Source: Planctomycetota bacterium (GTDB lineage: Bacteria; Planctomycetota; UBA8108; UBA1146). From it: a DNA stretch of 32,557 bases. The number at the start of each line of letters is the position of its first letter. The stretch's first letter is position 1. Positions 7,697 to 14,697 of the stretch are shown here, one piece after another. Below the pieces are notes generated by a model that was not told where the DNA came from, searched no databases, and worked only from the letters and a program-made list of their open reading frames with translations. Where the stretch lies: contig JABHOG010000062.1 in assembly GCA_018694835.1 (NCBI GenBank), forward strand, positions 1 to 32,557, read 5' to 3'. The position numbers and the translations under genes are program-made.

Positions 7697-7936
7697 ATGG
7701 CGATGCAGAAACCAGAATTACTTCCCGAAGATGTGTGCCCCTGTCTTCGGACCAAGACGATGGTGCTCAACACTGAATATCGTCGCAGCGCATTTGAGGA
7801 TTCCTTCACCGCAGATACGGCGTTTTTTCACTGTCTCCGGACGATGGCCTATCATGGTCCTGATGGAGATGATGTGTGTCCGCAGGAATGTCGACCTGGG
7901 CGAAAGTGCTACCCGAAAGCCGAGGATTTGACCTGA
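7697..7936 (+). CDS. Small Cys-rich protein of unknown function in the Mo-hydroxylase operon
   Basis: A 79-residue protein that I do not recognise. It starts one base after the FAD-subunit stop, with AAGGAGG inside the end of that gene at ideal spacing, so it is very likely translated. It has six cysteines: Cys14 and Cys16 (DVCPCLRTK), Cys46 (FFHCLRTM), and Cys61, Cys65 and Cys71 (CPQECRPGRKC). The repeated CLRT phrase and the CPxEC...C ending look like a metal- or Fe-S-binding knuckle, and the first half is acidic. There is no signal peptide or membrane segment. Its place in the operon suggests a maturation factor, electron-transfer partner or extra subunit of the Mo enzyme; this is inference. 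A hairpin 27 bases downstream ends the operon. Confidence 0.8.
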   Translation: MAMQKPELLPEDVCPCLRTKTMVLNTEYRRSAFEDSFTADTAFFHCLRTMAYHGPDGDDVCPQECRPGRKCYPKAEDLT

Positions 7937-7962
7937 CCAAGGATGGGCGACAATCGGTTCGG

Positions 7963-8005
7963 AAGCCGGCGGTTCGAGGCAATTGAGGCCTCGAACCGCC
8001 GGCTT
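7963..8005. terminator. 18-pair perfect hairpin ending the Mo-hydroxylase operon
   Basis: Arms of 18 bases at 7963-7980 and 7988-8005 are perfectly complementary around a seven-base loop (AATTGAG). Only a short TTT lies at the end of the 3' arm and no long T-run follows, so termination may be inefficient, factor-assisted or replaced by a role in 3'-end protection. It lies 27 bases beyond the Cys-rich gene. Confidence 0.65.
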
Positions 8006-8020
8006 TGCTGTCCGGTCTGC

Positions 8021-8048
8021 TTGTCAGAAGTGCCATGGCCGATAGGAT
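8021..8048 (+). promoter_or_regulatory. Candidate sigma-70 promoter for the saccharopine-dehydrogenase-like gene
   Basis: TTGTCA (8021-8026) and TAGGAT (8043-8048) are separated by 16 bases, just after the operon-ending hairpin. Transcription would begin near 8055, leaving a leader of about 42 bases before the ATG at 8097. It is based on consensus matching only. Confidence 0.4.
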
Positions 8049-8096
8049 ACTGAACTCGAGAGTTTGACTTCAGTTTGGCCGCTGGAAGGAGAAGAT

Positions 8097-9167
8097 ATGA
8101 GCAACATCATCGACAAGGTACTCGTGGTGGGTCTTGGTAAAGTGGGAAGCCTGGTAGGCACCCTCTTGAAGAGGTCTGGATTCGAAGTACACGGCGGAGA
8201 TGCTCGTCCAGTAGAAGGCCTTACGTTCCCCAGCCAGGTTCTCGATGTCTCCGATGCTGCGGCATTGGGCAAAGCACTGGAAGGATGCCAGGGAGTGGTC
8301 TCTTGCCTCCCCTATCGATTCAATCTTCCGGTGGCCCAGGCGGCATTTGATCGGGGCGTTCACTACTTCGATCTGACCGAAGATGTGCCGACCACCAACG
8401 CCATCCTTGAAATGGCACCGGATGCCAAGAGTGCACTGGCCCCGCAATGCGGGCTGGCTCCTGGTTTCATCGGCATCGTCGGCGCTGATCTAGCTTCCAG
8501 GTTTGAAAGCGTTCGCTCCATCGAGCTGCGAGTCGGAGCGCTTCCAGAACATCCCAGTGGTGACCTGGGGTACTCCTTTACCTGGTCTTCAGCGGGCGTG
8601 ATCAATGAATACCTCAATGATTGTGAGGTCATCGCACGAGGAGAGCGGGCACTGGTGCCATCTCTGGAAGCGGTAGAGAAGGTCTTCATCGCTGGAATGG
8701 AGCTGGAAGCGTTCACCACATCGGGTGGATTGGGGACGATGTGCGAAACCTGGCAAGGCAAGGTCGAGACACTCAACTACAAGACGATGAGATACCCCGG
8801 GCATTGCCATCAGATGAACTTCTTTCTCAATGAATTAGGCATGCACCGAGATCGTGAAGAGGCCGCACGAATTCTTACCGAGGCGTGTCCTGCGGTGAGA
8901 GAAGATGTGGTCTATGTTCACGCAGCAGTCGAGGGAAGAATCAACGGAGACTTGCAGCGCGAGGAGTTCACGGGGCAGTATCGCCCGATGGTCATCGATG
9001 GGGTCGAATGGCGAGCCATCAGCTGGACCACAGCCTGTTCGGTCGCCGCGGTGGTGGAGATGGTCAATGAGGGCCAGTTGCCAGACCAGGGCTTCATCAA
9101 GCAGGAAGAGATTCCATTGGCACCCTACCTCGCCACCGCAAATGGCAGCCTATATCAATCCTCTTGA
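8097..9167 (+). CDS. Saccharopine dehydrogenase / lysine 6-dehydrogenase family oxidoreductase
   Basis: This 356-residue protein has an N-terminal NAD(P)-binding Rossmann fold with GLGKVG at 12-17 and an acidic residue (Asp35) after the second strand. It then has the family phrase CGLAPGFIG, the segment starting RVGALPEHPSGDLGY, a GVINEY phrase, and near two-thirds LEAFTTSGG...TMRYPGH. These match lysine 6-dehydrogenase and short saccharopine reductases, which act on amino acids with a terminal amine. The ATG at 8097 is chosen over upstream starts because AAGGAG sits six bases before it and the Rossmann fold starts within ten residues. It is cytoplasmic. The stop overlaps the convergent DUF454 gene by 13 bases. 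No lysine-pathway gene is nearby, so the substrate is open. Confidence 0.85.
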   Translation: MSNIIDKVLVVGLGKVGSLVGTLLKRSGFEVHGGDARPVEGLTFPSQVLDVSDAAALGKALEGCQGVVSCLPYRFNLPVAQAAFDRGVHYFDLTEDVPTTNAILEMAPDAKSALAPQCGLAPGFIGIVGADLASRFESVRSIELRVGALPEHPSGDLGYSFTWSSAGVINEYLNDCEVIARGERALVPSLEAVEKVFIAGMELEAFTTSGGLGTMCETWQGKVETLNYKTMRYPGHCHQMNFFLNELGMHRDREEAARILTEACPAVREDVVYVHAAVEGRINGDLQREEFTGQYRPMVIDGVEWRAISWTTACSVAAVVEMVNEGQLPDQGFIKQEEIPLAPYLATANGSLYQSS

Positions 9168-9550
9168 GGGCCATTCGGTCGGGTCATGATGTAACTCCAT
9201 CCGATGGCTGTCAGGCTCACTGAGACCACCTTGGACGTCTGACTGAGTTTCTCTGCCATGAAGTAGAATGGCATCGATAACGCCAGCAGGATCAGGATGG
9301 TCGCGAACGCCTTGGCTCTCCTCGAGATCGAACCGTGTTCCTCCCAGTTACGAACCATCTTTCCAAATCTCTTGTGTTGAAGGATCCATCGATGGAAACG
9401 AGGTGATCCCCTGGAAAAGAAATATGCAGCCAAGATGACAAATGGCGTGGTCGGTAATATTGGGAGCGGAATGCCAATCATTCCCAGCGACAAGGCGAAG
9501 AATCCAAGACCATTCCAGAGGAAACGAAATTCTCCGCCATCATCCTTCAA
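9155..9550 (-). CDS. DUF454 (YbaN-like) inner-membrane protein
   Basis: This 131-residue membrane protein has the DUF454 core: WNGLGFFALSLG, the loop GIPLPILPTTPF, then AAYFFSRGSPRFHRW and an HKRFGKMVRNWEEHG-type amphipathic segment. Two more hydrophobic segments follow (about 84-104 and 108-124). Function of the family is unknown. No ATG fits the usual family length. I chose the in-frame TTG at 9550, which overlaps the permease stop (TTGA) and has AGAGG about nine bases upstream. A longer frame reaches back to 9760 inside the permease gene but adds no plausible domain. It is the last gene of the ABC exporter operon, and its 3' end overlaps the convergent oxidoreductase. Confidence 0.85.
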   Translation of the reverse strand: MKDDGGEFRFLWNGLGFFALSLGMIGIPLPILPTTPFVILAAYFFSRGSPRFHRWILQHKRFGKMVRNWEEHGSISRRAKAFATILILLALSMPFYFMAEKLSQTSKVVSVSLTAIGWSYIMTRPNGPQED

Positions 9551-11160
9551 GAATGAGAACCTCTGAGCCAGCGGAAAAGTTCGAGAAGTTTTGGCGGTTG
9601 TCCCGACCGAAGTACTCCGATCCGAAAGATCTTGGCCGAGAGCCAGAAGACCACGACTACCGAGATCAGCAGCATGATAGCCGTGCCATAGATTTCCGAA
9701 GCGGGAGGACTTGCTGCCATTCGGTTCATCATGACAAATGGTGTCCAGGGAGGAATCCACGAGAGGGTCGTGGCGATGGCCCCATTGGGATCATTGGGAA
9801 TGAAGGTCATCGTTCCCAGTGGAACCATCATCAACAGCATCAACGGGCTCATGAAATTCTGCGCTTCTTTGATGGTGTTACAGATGCTGCCGATTCCAGC
9901 AAACAGGAATGCATAGAAGAAATAGCCTGCGATGAAGTAGAAGACGAACCCCCCCAGCAATTCCGGGGTGATGACCGCAGCGATCAAGTCGGCAATCCAG
10001 GTGGCGGATGGTCCCGACTTGTACCTCAGAATTCCGATCAAGGAGCCGATCCAGGCGCACTGCATCGTCACTCCAACGGCCGCGACGCCGAATACTTTTC
10101 CCAGTAACAACTCGGTGGTCGTGACCGATGAGAGAAGCACCTCGATGAGGCGATTCGACTTCTCTTCAATGGTGTTGTTGAGCAGCATCTGGGCAATCGT
10201 GAAGATGGCTACCCAGAGCATGTAGACGAAGCCGATGGGAGCGTACTGGCGAATTTTGTCGCGGATGCCGACCTTTTCATCGCCTTCACTTTTGTTTGGA
10301 TTGAATTTTATCGAACGCACCCTCATCGAGGCTACCTCGGCTACAGCCTTCGACTCAATCCCTCGACGATCGTATTCCTGCTGTCGGGCCTCCTCACTGA
10401 GAGAGTCGAGGACAGTATCGATGAGGTCGGTGTCGGCGAGATTGGATGACCAGAATCGAACCCTGGCTTTGGGTTCGAGGGCATTCTCGGGGATGATCAA
10501 GAGGCCGAATAACTCCACTTCTTCATCGTTAGACTTCAGCATCATCTCCGACCTCAAATATGGCCGCAGTGCATCTTCGATCTGCTGGTCGCCATCGGTC
10601 AGTGAGACTCCTTCGGGAAGCGTGACCTCCTTGAAGCGTAGCGGTGGCTCAATGAATTCGGGGGCGTCATCCGGCAACTGGCTGAGGAGTAGTTTCTTGA
10701 TGTTGTTCCACTGGAGGTCGTTGAGCAGCATCTGTTCGGGGAGAAGATCGCCTATCTTGACCAATTGATCGGGTTTAAACGGCTGGATTTCCAGATCCGG
10801 ATTCCCCAGTTGATCGAGGCCTTGTTCCAGTTGATCCAGCAGTTGGTCTGGATCGATGTCCACTTCTTCCATCTTTTCTTTGCGCTGCTCTTCGGTCGCC
10901 TTCGCTATGTGTTGCTGGAGTTCACCGAGTGTCTTTTGACGATTGAGCAAGGTGATTCGTTGGCGGGCGATTTCTCCGAGGCCTTCGCTCCGATCCACGA
11001 TGACCAGATGCCTGGTCGGGATACCACGCTCTTCGAGAAACTTTGGCAGCTCGATCATCATCCAGATCAAGATGGGGAAAAGGAGGATGCCGATCCAGAA
11101 CCCCTTGGTCTTGACGTTCTCCATGTATTCCCGGTGGGCAATGCGGTAGATTTGCATCAT
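9547..11160 (-). CDS. ABC-2 type transporter permease (NatB-like)
   Basis: This 537-residue permease has one hydrophobic segment near the N-terminus (about 21-37). A long soluble, charged region (about 40-300) is presumably extracytoplasmic, and a block of five or six membrane segments makes up the rest. The conserved NatB phrase EEKSNRLIEVLLSS followed by TTELLLGK sits at the start of this block. This layout is that of the ABC2_membrane_3 family, which exports sodium, antibiotics or other small molecules. It starts at an ATG overlapping the ATPase stop (ATGA), so the two are translationally coupled. The substrate cannot be assigned. Confidence 0.9.
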   Translation of the reverse strand: MMQIYRIAHREYMENVKTKGFWIGILLFPILIWMMIELPKFLEERGIPTRHLVIVDRSEGLGEIARQRITLLNRQKTLGELQQHIAKATEEQRKEKMEEVDIDPDQLLDQLEQGLDQLGNPDLEIQPFKPDQLVKIGDLLPEQMLLNDLQWNNIKKLLLSQLPDDAPEFIEPPLRFKEVTLPEGVSLTDGDQQIEDALRPYLRSEMMLKSNDEEVELFGLLIIPENALEPKARVRFWSSNLADTDLIDTVLDSLSEEARQQEYDRRGIESKAVAEVASMRVRSIKFNPNKSEGDEKVGIRDKIRQYAPIGFVYMLWVAIFTIAQMLLNNTIEEKSNRLIEVLLSSVTTTELLLGKVFGVAAVGVTMQCAWIGSLIGILRYKSGPSATWIADLIAAVITPELLGGFVFYFIAGYFFYAFLFAGIGSICNTIKEAQNFMSPLMLLMMVPLGTMTFIPNDPNGAIATTLSWIPPWTPFVMMNRMAASPPASEIYGTAIMLLISVVVVFWLSAKIFRIGVLRSGQPPKLLELFRWLRGSHS

Positions 11161-12098
11161 CGGTATGCTGCCTCTCTGGCTTCTTCGCCAACCAGATGTA
11201 CGAACACTTCATGCAAATTGGGATTGACCACCTCGAAGATTTCCAGTGAGATATTTTGCTCGAAGGCGCATTTGAGTAGTTGTTGTGGGTCAGCGCCCTC
11301 TCGCAACTGAAACTCCGCCACCCCTTCTCGACCATCTGAAGAGGGGCTTGAATGAGTCACATCTTTCAGCTGTTCAAGAGCCGCTCCGGCACCCTTTCCC
11401 TTGACCCGAACTCTTCTGGGAAGCAGCGATTTCGCCTCATCGACAGTGCCGTCGAACGCCAGACGTCCTGCAGCCATGATGACCACTCGTTCACAGATTC
11501 TTTCCGCATGGGACATGACATGGGTCGAGAATAGGATGGTCTTACCGCGGGAGCGGATGTCCTGGATCACCTCTTCCATGACACCCTGGTTGACCGGGTC
11601 GAGGCCGCTGAACGGTTCGTCGAGGATCACCAGATCAGGGTCGTGTGCGATGGATGCAAGAACCTGGACCTTTTGTCCCATCCCCTTGGAGAGGGCTTCA
11701 CATTTGTGATTCTGAAAAGAACCGAGTCCATATTTTTCGAGCAACTCACCGGCGATTCTCTTCGCTTCCCCGCCGGCAACCCCCTTGAGTGTGGCGAAGT
11801 AAGCAATCATCGCGGTGGCTGTCATCTTCTTGTAGAGACCCTTCTCCTCGGGCAGGTATCCGATCCGGCTACGAACATCGAGTGCTCGACGCGCGCCAAG
11901 AATGGAAATGGTCCCTGAACTGGGGCGAAGAATGTCGAGCATCATACGGATGCTGGTGGTCTTACCGGCGCCGTTAGGTCCGAGGAATCCACAGACTGTT
12001 CCCTCCGGAACCGTGAACGAGATGTCATCCACTGCTTTGAAGTCACCATATGTTTTCGTGACATGGTTGAGTTCGATGGGTGAAGTATTCATGTTCAT
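11157..12098 (-). CDS. ABC transporter ATP-binding protein (NatA-like)
   Basis: A 313-residue ATPase with Walker A GPNGAGKTT (40-48), Q-loop region YLPEEKGLY, signature LSKGMGQ (136-142), Walker B LVILDEP (157-162) and switch His193. The signature SKGMGQK and the C-terminal extension beyond residue 225 (RVRVKGKGAGAALEQL...) are typical of the NatA/DUF4162 exporter group. The ATG at 12098 encodes MNMNTSPIEL, directly before the ATPase fold. A GTG at 12134 or an ATG at 12092 are alternatives, and none has a strong ribosome site. It is the first gene of the minus-strand exporter operon and drives the adjacent permease. Confidence 0.93.
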   Translation of the reverse strand: MNMNTSPIELNHVTKTYGDFKAVDDISFTVPEGTVCGFLGPNGAGKTTSIRMMLDILRPSSGTISILGARRALDVRSRIGYLPEEKGLYKKMTATAMIAYFATLKGVAGGEAKRIAGELLEKYGLGSFQNHKCEALSKGMGQKVQVLASIAHDPDLVILDEPFSGLDPVNQGVMEEVIQDIRSRGKTILFSTHVMSHAERICERVVIMAAGRLAFDGTVDEAKSLLPRRVRVKGKGAGAALEQLKDVTHSSPSSDGREGVAEFQLREGADPQQLLKCAFEQNISLEIFEVVNPNLHEVFVHLVGEEAREAAYR

Positions 12099-12152
12099 CT
12101 TTCTGCTGATTTGCGCGTCCGGATGGTATCTCACTGGCTGGGCGGGTGGTAC

Positions 12153-13712
12153 CTAATCTGGTGCCTTCCCCCATCCGCCGCCACCAGGAGTTTCGATTCG
12201 GATGGAGGCGCCTTTTTCGATCACGCCCTGCCACTTCCCTGGCAGGTCGTGAGAACCCTGATCATCCAACAAGGTGTTGTTCCCTTGCAGTCCATCTTCT
12301 CCTCCAGCGATTCCCGAAGGAGGGTGCACTCTTCTCTCGGATAGGATCGAAACCTGCATACGTTCCAGTAACTGGTATTCTCGAATGACACCATCTCCGC
12401 CTCGATGAATTCCGTCTCCACCAGACCCCTTGCGAAGCCCCAGCTTTGTGACCCTCACCGGGAGCGAGTGCTCGAGTCGTTCGATGGGCGTATTGAGTGT
12501 GTTGGTCATGTGTGCATGTCGGCCACTGGCGCCGTGACGGTCGGGGCCCCCACCACAACCTCCACCGATGGTTTCATAGTAGGCGCCGGCCTCATCGCCG
12601 ATCACCAGGTTGTTCATGGTTCCCTGGGATTGAGCGGGGATCAGGTGCGGCAGTGCTGGTGCTAGTGCCAACAAGAGTACATCCACCAGGCGCTGGGAAG
12701 TTTCAACATTCCCTCCCGCCACCGGACTTCCTTCGGGCGGATCAAGAATACTGCCGCGCGGAATGACCACTTGCACCGAACGTAATGTGCCCCCACTGGA
12801 CGGGATCTCTTCTCCGGCCAGGGATCTGATCACGTACTGGATTGTCGAGATCACCACCGCTTCGTTGCAGTTTAGCGGCCCTGCGCAGGATTTTGCGGTA
12901 CCTGTAAAGTCGAAGACCGCCTGATCATCTTGGATCTGAATCTTGACCACGATGGATAGCGGGGAGTCTTCGATTCCATCGCCATCCAGTTGATCGGCTG
13001 CGCCATAAGTTCCGTCGGGGATGGAGGTCAGCAGTGCACGGGTATGTCGATCGGCGGCATCCTGAAGTCGATGAAACCCATCCTGGAGATCCGCGGTTCC
13101 GATCCTGTTGATGATGCGATGAAGTCCCCTGGATCCGACATCTAGTGCGGCCCGCTGTGCGAGCAAATCTCCGATTCTCTCGGGGCGATTTCGCATCTGT
13201 TTCAACAGTTGATCCTCGATCTCGAGCAGTCGTTTCCCACCCTGGACCCAGGTGGTTGGAGAGATCACTACTCCCTCTTCTTTCAATGATCGGGTGATAC
13301 CCATCGATCCAGGGATCGTTCCTCCCACATCGGCATGGTGTGCTCTGGTGGCGAGATAGGCGATCGGTTTCTCATCGGAAGGATCGAGGCGAAATGCTTG
13401 TACCGTGGTGATGTCCGGTAGATGGGTTCCGCCCAGTCGCGGGTCATTGAGCAGCACGATGTCGCCATCCGCCAGTGGGCAGATTCTCGCGGCTTCCTTG
13501 ACTGCAATTGGCATGGCGCCGAGATGAACGGGAATATGAGCGGCTTGTGCGACCAGTTCTGCATTGCCATCAAAGATGGCGCAGGAGTGATCGAGCCTTT
13601 CCTTGATATTGGGTGAGACTCCAGATCGTTCGAGGGTGGTACCCATCTCCTCGGCTACCGACTCCAGCAAATTGCAGATTACCCGGAGCCCCACAGGATC
13701 GGGATCGATCAC
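12153..13712 (-). CDS. Hydantoinase B / oxoprolinase family protein (HyuB), no HyuA partner here
   Basis: This 519-residue protein is a full-length HyuB. Near the N-terminus it reads EEMGTTLERSG, then IKERLDHSCAIFD and QAAHIPVHLG; these are followed by LNDPRLGGTHLPD, CNEAVV and GRHAHMTNTLNTPIE. It ends in the Gly-rich GSGGDGIHRGGDG region. HyuB subunits normally act with an ATP-binding HyuA in ATP-dependent opening of hydantoin, 5-oxoproline, acetone or acetophenone-type substrates, and the two genes are usually adjacent. No HyuA is in this window. The start is a GTG overlapping the preceding stop (GTGA), which couples it to the dienelactone-hydrolase-like gene. It is cytoplasmic with no signal. 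Confidence 0.92.
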   Translation of the reverse strand: MIDPDPVGLRVICNLLESVAEEMGTTLERSGVSPNIKERLDHSCAIFDGNAELVAQAAHIPVHLGAMPIAVKEAARICPLADGDIVLLNDPRLGGTHLPDITTVQAFRLDPSDEKPIAYLATRAHHADVGGTIPGSMGITRSLKEEGVVISPTTWVQGGKRLLEIEDQLLKQMRNRPERIGDLLAQRAALDVGSRGLHRIINRIGTADLQDGFHRLQDAADRHTRALLTSIPDGTYGAADQLDGDGIEDSPLSIVVKIQIQDDQAVFDFTGTAKSCAGPLNCNEAVVISTIQYVIRSLAGEEIPSSGGTLRSVQVVIPRGSILDPPEGSPVAGGNVETSQRLVDVLLLALAPALPHLIPAQSQGTMNNLVIGDEAGAYYETIGGGCGGGPDRHGASGRHAHMTNTLNTPIERLEHSLPVRVTKLGLRKGSGGDGIHRGGDGVIREYQLLERMQVSILSERRVHPPSGIAGGEDGLQGNNTLLDDQGSHDLPGKWQGVIEKGASIRIETPGGGGWGKAPD

Positions 13713-14569
13713 TGGGATTCGACTTTCTTCTGCTTGCTAGAACTCTTCGCTGCCGGTTTCTTTGGCTGTAATTCACGCTCAAAAAACTCTCGTACCAGGA
13801 CCCAGGATTTCATCGAGGCCTCGGCGACATACCGACTACCGCTGGGATTGGCGAAGGCATGCCCTGCTTCGAAGGTGTGAATCTGATGGCGTATTTTTGT
13901 CTTTTCGAGCGCTGATCTGAATGAATCGACCTGCTGCTGAGGAATGCTCGGATCGTTCTTGCCGAAGATTCCCAGTACCGCCCCCCCCACACCCGAGAGC
14001 TTTTCCAGGTTGGATGTGGTCTTTCCATAATAGACGACACAGGCATCGATTCCTGGGTGGTTCATCGCTGCATTGAGGGCCCAGGTTCCACCAAAACTCC
14101 AGCCGATGCTTCCTACACGTTGCGCATCCACTCTCTCGTCGCGATGGACAAATCGAATAGCATCGGCAATCGTCTTGGCAGCAATGTTTTGCTGGACACC
14201 ACGCATCAGGGTCATCGCTTCTCTCGAATTTTTGGCAATCTTGCCGCCGTAGAGATCGATGGCGAGAGCGGCATGGCCTTCCCGGGCCAGTCGATCGGCC
14301 CAGTGTTTGATATTCGGATTCAAGCCCCAGTACTCATGGAACAGGATCACCGCACTGCGAGTTTCATGGCGCGTCTTGGGTAGCGCTAGATAGCCACGAG
14401 TGGAGCCGACCTGGACTTCTATCCCGGACGTCTTCGAGGCCTGGTCACCTTTTAACTGGTGTAGTTTACGAAAGGCTTCCTCTTCCAGGAGGGCATCATC
14501 TGCGGCATTCGCAACGATGCCGCAGGTACAGAGAAGAAGACAACAGATCGATTGAAGCCAGCGGTCCAT
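13709..14569 (-). CDS. Exported dienelactone-hydrolase family protein
   Basis: This 286-residue alpha/beta-hydrolase has a cleavable signal (residues 1-22, ending ANA). The fold shows FHEYWGLN (Glu79, the family's conserved glutamate), the nucleophile elbow GWSFGG with Ser158, Asp206 in GKNDPSIP and His237 in EAGHAFANP. Classical dienelactone hydrolase uses Cys at the nucleophile; Ser here suggests a different ester or lactone specificity. The C-terminus is Lys-rich (KKPAAKSSSKQKK). The start at 14569 is preferred because GGAG lies six bases before it; the ATG at 14581 would add MERE. Its stop overlaps the HyuB GTG. The pairing of an exported hydrolase with a cytoplasmic HyuB is unusual. Confidence 0.88.
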   Translation of the reverse strand: MDRWLQSICCLLLCTCGIVANAADDALLEEEAFRKLHQLKGDQASKTSGIEVQVGSTRGYLALPKTRHETRSAVILFHEYWGLNPNIKHWADRLAREGHAALAIDLYGGKIAKNSREAMTLMRGVQQNIAAKTIADAIRFVHRDERVDAQRVGSIGWSFGGTWALNAAMNHPGIDACVVYYGKTTSNLEKLSGVGGAVLGIFGKNDPSIPQQQVDSFRSALEKTKIRHQIHTFEAGHAFANPSGSRYVAEASMKSWVLVREFFERELQPKKPAAKSSSKQKKVESQ

Positions 14570-14603
14570 TTCACGCTCCATCTTCTATCCACGATGGGTT
14601 TTA

Positions 14604-14637
14604 TTGACGCTTGAGCATCCAGTTGCCATGCTAGATT
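14604..14637 (+). promoter_or_regulatory. Candidate promoter for the RND adaptor-pump operon
   Basis: TTGACG (14604-14609) and an extended -10-like TGCTAGATT (TAGATT 14632-14637) lie in the 128-base gap between the divergent hydrolase and the RND operon. Spacing from TTGACG is long (22 bases); TTGAGC at 14611 gives 15. The adaptor start has no obvious ribosome-binding site. Weak evidence. Confidence 0.25.
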
Positions 14638-14697
14638 CAGGTACTGTCGAACGCGCCCGATCTACAAGGGATCCGGCAACTCGCTGCACCGACAACC

